Source of the DNA: an uncultured Chloroflexota bacterium
GTDB lineage: Bacteria > Chloroflexota > Anaerolineae > Aggregatilineales > Phototrophicaceae
DNA length: 7,938 nt
Direction: 5' to 3'
Assembly: GCA_937942935.1 (NCBI GenBank)
Contig: CALDGT010001243.1
Location: 1 to 7,938 of the forward strand
The notes below the pieces were generated by a model. The model was not told the DNA's origin. It searched no databases and saw only the letters and a list, made by a program, of their open reading frames with translations. Every line of letters starts with the position of its first letter. The first letter of the stretch is position 1. Shown here piece by piece: positions 6,849 through 7,938 of the stretch. A program made the position numbers and the translations under genes.

Positions 6849-7697
6849 ATGAAAAAATTAGGGTTATTGCTCATCTTTTTGCTAGGGATGGTCGCCTGTA
6901 CCCCCACCTCTGAAGATAATACACTCCCCACACGGGTTATTTTGCCAACCAATGCCGAACTCGCCACCGAATCGGTGATAGACCCACTCGAAACAGCTAC
7001 CGAATCAGTCATAGACCCACTCGAAACAGCTACCGAATCAGTGATAGACCCACTCGAAAATGCGACTGAATCAGTGATAGACCCACTTGAGACAGCCACC
7101 GAATCAGTGATAGACCCGCTCGAAAATGCGACTGAATCGGTCATAGACCCGTTGCCACTATCATCCCCACAGGCGAATATCCCCGCCGAAGCCGTCACCG
7201 AATCGGTGATAGACCCGCTCGAAAGTGTCACGGAATCGGTGATAGACCCATTAGGCAGTAATAACCCACCACCGATTGTCATCCCACCCTTGCAACAAAC
7301 CCTGCCACCTGTCGCCACCCAACCCAATGACCTTAATGTGGTCATGCCGACCATTGACCTCAGCAACCTGCCGACCTCTGTGCCAACCCCCACACCGTAT
7401 CCGTTGGTCGAAAATTTTGCCAATCTCACCGAGAGTATGCAAATCATACGGATAAAAGGGACGGTTGAGATTATGTATAACGAAGAGACAAGCGATGATA
7501 TTTATTTGTTGCGCGATGTGAATAATTTCCCTGTCGAATTGATTTGGGATTATGAGACCATTGATAATCTCCCCGGACGTGGGCAGACTATTGAGGCGAT
7601 AGGCACGATTCGCTCATCCCGTTACCCACATGCCAGCCTGATATTAGATACCATCAGCATTATCCCCATCACCCCAGCAGATGAATCAAATTCATAA
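6849..7697 (+). CDS. Repeat-bearing lipoprotein with C-terminal OB-fold-like domain (hypothetical)
   Basis: The product is 282 residues. Residues 1-16 form a lipoprotein signal peptide (MKK, then a hydrophobic run) ending in MVA-Cys17; Met at -3 is a little unusual for a lipobox but acceptable. The mature protein should be lipidated on Cys17 and tethered outside the cytoplasmic membrane. Residues 39-104 hold six tandem 11-residue units of the form ATESVIDPLE(T/N), and residues 116-137 hold two more. A Pro/Thr-rich linker (about 138-190) follows. Residues about 193-277 are a compact beta-rich domain: IIRIKGTVEIMY, DDIYLLRDVNNFPVELIW, GRGQTIEAIGTIRSS and LILDTISIIP, which follow the strand pattern of a small OB fold (G.V......YlL.D........G..v...G.......l....I.i). 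I do not recognise a named family. The gene has its own RBS and lies behind a terminator, so it is probably transcribed alone. Confidence 0.88.
   Translation: MKKLGLLLIFLLGMVACTPTSEDNTLPTRVILPTNAELATESVIDPLETATESVIDPLETATESVIDPLENATESVIDPLETATESVIDPLENATESVIDPLPLSSPQANIPAEAVTESVIDPLESVTESVIDPLGSNNPPPIVIPPLQQTLPPVATQPNDLNVVMPTIDLSNLPTSVPTPTPYPLVENFANLTESMQIIRIKGTVEIMYNEETSDDIYLLRDVNNFPVELIWDYETIDNLPGRGQTIEAIGTIRSSRYPHASLILDTISIIPITPADESNS
6963..7160 (+). repeat. Six tandem 33-bp repeats encoding ATESVIDPLE(T/N)
   Basis: Units start at 6963, 6996, 7029, 7062, 7095 and 7128, each 11 codons; the sixth degenerates after TESVIDPL (PL replaces ET). The octapeptide TESVIDPL is identical in all copies while codons vary silently: Thr ACC/ACT, Ser TCG/TCA, Val GTG/GTC, Pro CCA/CCG, Leu CTC/CTT/TTG. 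Ile is ATA, Asp GAC and Glu GAA in every copy. The linker residues alternate between ET and EN. Because the unit is a multiple of three, gain or loss of copies keeps the frame. Confidence 0.95.
7194..7259 (+). repeat. Second block: two tandem 33-bp repeats encoding VTESVIDPL(ES/GS)
   Basis: Two further copies start at 7194 and 7227, separated from the first block by 33 nt (7161-7193) encoding SSPQANIPAEA. That spacer is exactly one repeat length, so the block stays in phase with the first array. TESVIDPL is again unchanged, and Val replaces Ala before it. The spacer may be a diverged or replaced repeat unit. Confidence 0.92.
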
Positions 7698-7720
7698 TCG
7701 GCGTGTGTGTTCACCGAAAT

Positions 7721-7801
7721 AAAAAAATCCCCCAAAAACCTGCTTTTCATCCCTTTCTCCACACGGTGGGGAAAGGGGCAGGGGGATAGGGGTGGTTTTT
7801 G
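7721..7801. terminator. Nested inverted repeat downstream of the lipoprotein gene, possible bidirectional terminator
   Basis: The core is a 12-bp stem, 7751-7762 with 7766-7777, containing one T-G wobble and a 3-nt loop. Two alternative outer stems surround it: 7727-7733 (ATCCCCC) with 7781-7787 (GGGGGAT), and 7733-7740 (CAAAAACC) with 7794-7801 (GGTTTTTG). On the plus strand the outer stem ends in a T5 run. Read on the minus strand, the GGGGGAT arm runs straight into seven T's (complement of 7721-7727), a good terminator shape for a gene entering from the right. It could also be a copy of a dispersed palindromic repeat. Terminator function is inferred. Confidence 0.55.
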
Positions 7802-7852
7802 TGCGGTTGTGCCAGATTTTTCCCATCAAGATAATATGCTCGTAGTGTCCTG

Positions 7853-7889
7853 TTTACCAACATCAACCGCGAAATTATTTACAAACATC
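7853..7889. repeat. Pair of 12-bp imperfect direct repeats
   Basis: TTTACCAACATC (7853-7864) and TTTACAAACATC (7878-7889) differ at one base and start 25 nt apart. The bases that follow (AACCGC and GGACGC) also agree in part. They could be a regulator-binding pair or part of a dispersed intergenic repeat. With only two copies, chance is not excluded. Confidence 0.4.
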
Positions 7890-7938
7890 GGACGCACCCT
7901 AGCAGGGTATCTGGTGGCTGACATACGCACTGCGTGCT

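Larger units (their letters stand above)
7698..7938. other. Gene-free right end
   Basis: No convincing coding frame is visible on either strand in these 241 nt. They contain the nested inverted repeat at 7721-7801, a pair of 12-bp direct repeats (7853-7864 and 7878-7889) and a palindrome ACCCT-AGC-AGGGT at 7896-7908. A short palindrome GCAC-TGC-GTGC at 7927-7937 reaches the edge of the window. A 36-codon minus-strand frame (7936-7826) is open to the edge but has no coding character I would trust. Confidence 0.6.

Noticed and set aside
6963..7259. CRISPR array because of regular 33-bp units.
   Set aside because: Units are contiguous with no unique spacers, are in frame with a protein, and vary at synonymous positions.
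6842..7447. A 201-codon open frame on the minus strand, antisense to the lipoprotein, with a repeated SGSITDSVA pattern.
   Set aside because: The pattern is the reverse complement of the 33-bp repeat, which happens to lack stops in that frame. The plus-strand gene has a lipobox signal peptide, an RBS and synonymous-codon variation, so the minus frame is a shadow.
7826..7936. A 36-codon minus-strand frame open to the right edge, possibly the 3' end of a gene.
   Set aside because: It is too short, has no recognisable sequence, and lies over palindromes and direct repeats. Only more sequence could decide it.

Overview
The window carries two plus-strand genes and a short gene-free right end. It looks bacterial: there is a lipobox signal peptide, a Shine-Dalgarno site and an intrinsic terminator. 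The very large secreted modular protein (S8 peptidase, beta-helix, choice-of-anchor-Q-like end, 'YSGTW' modules) is the kind of protein I associate with Chloroflexota (Anaerolineae-like) genomes. That placement is inference; there is no marker gene here to confirm it.

Layout. (1) Positions 1-6747 are one reading frame with no internal stop, entering from the left edge: at least 2248 codons of a giant extracellular protein. In order it holds a subtilisin-like (S8) peptidase with Asp, His, Asn and Ser all visible, a right-handed beta-helix region, a choice-of-anchor-Q-like end, two Ig/cadherin-like modules, a 'YSGTW' beta module, six consecutive related domains of about 135 residues in the order A-B-A-B-A-B, and a final 'YSGTW' module. 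The frame ends in tandem TGA codons. (2) Positions 6748-6848 hold an intrinsic terminator and then a ribosome binding site. (3) Positions 6849-7697 encode a lipoprotein. Its N-terminal half carries eight copies of the octapeptide TESVIDPL, six of them in strict tandem, followed by a Pro/Thr-rich linker and a C-terminal beta-rich domain that may be an OB fold. (4) Positions 7698-7938 have no supportable gene. They hold a nested inverted repeat that could terminate transcription from either side, a pair of 12-bp direct repeats and small palindromes.

Both proteins should act outside the cytoplasmic membrane. The first would be a secreted or surface protease with long binding or stalk modules; the second is a membrane-tethered lipoprotein on a repetitive stalk. 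The terminator between them argues for separate transcription units. No operon or functional link can be proved from the sequence. The most unusual items are the six-domain array with an invariant cysteine pair and the perfectly conserved TESVIDPL repeat. I found no RNA genes, CRISPR arrays, transposases or phage genes.
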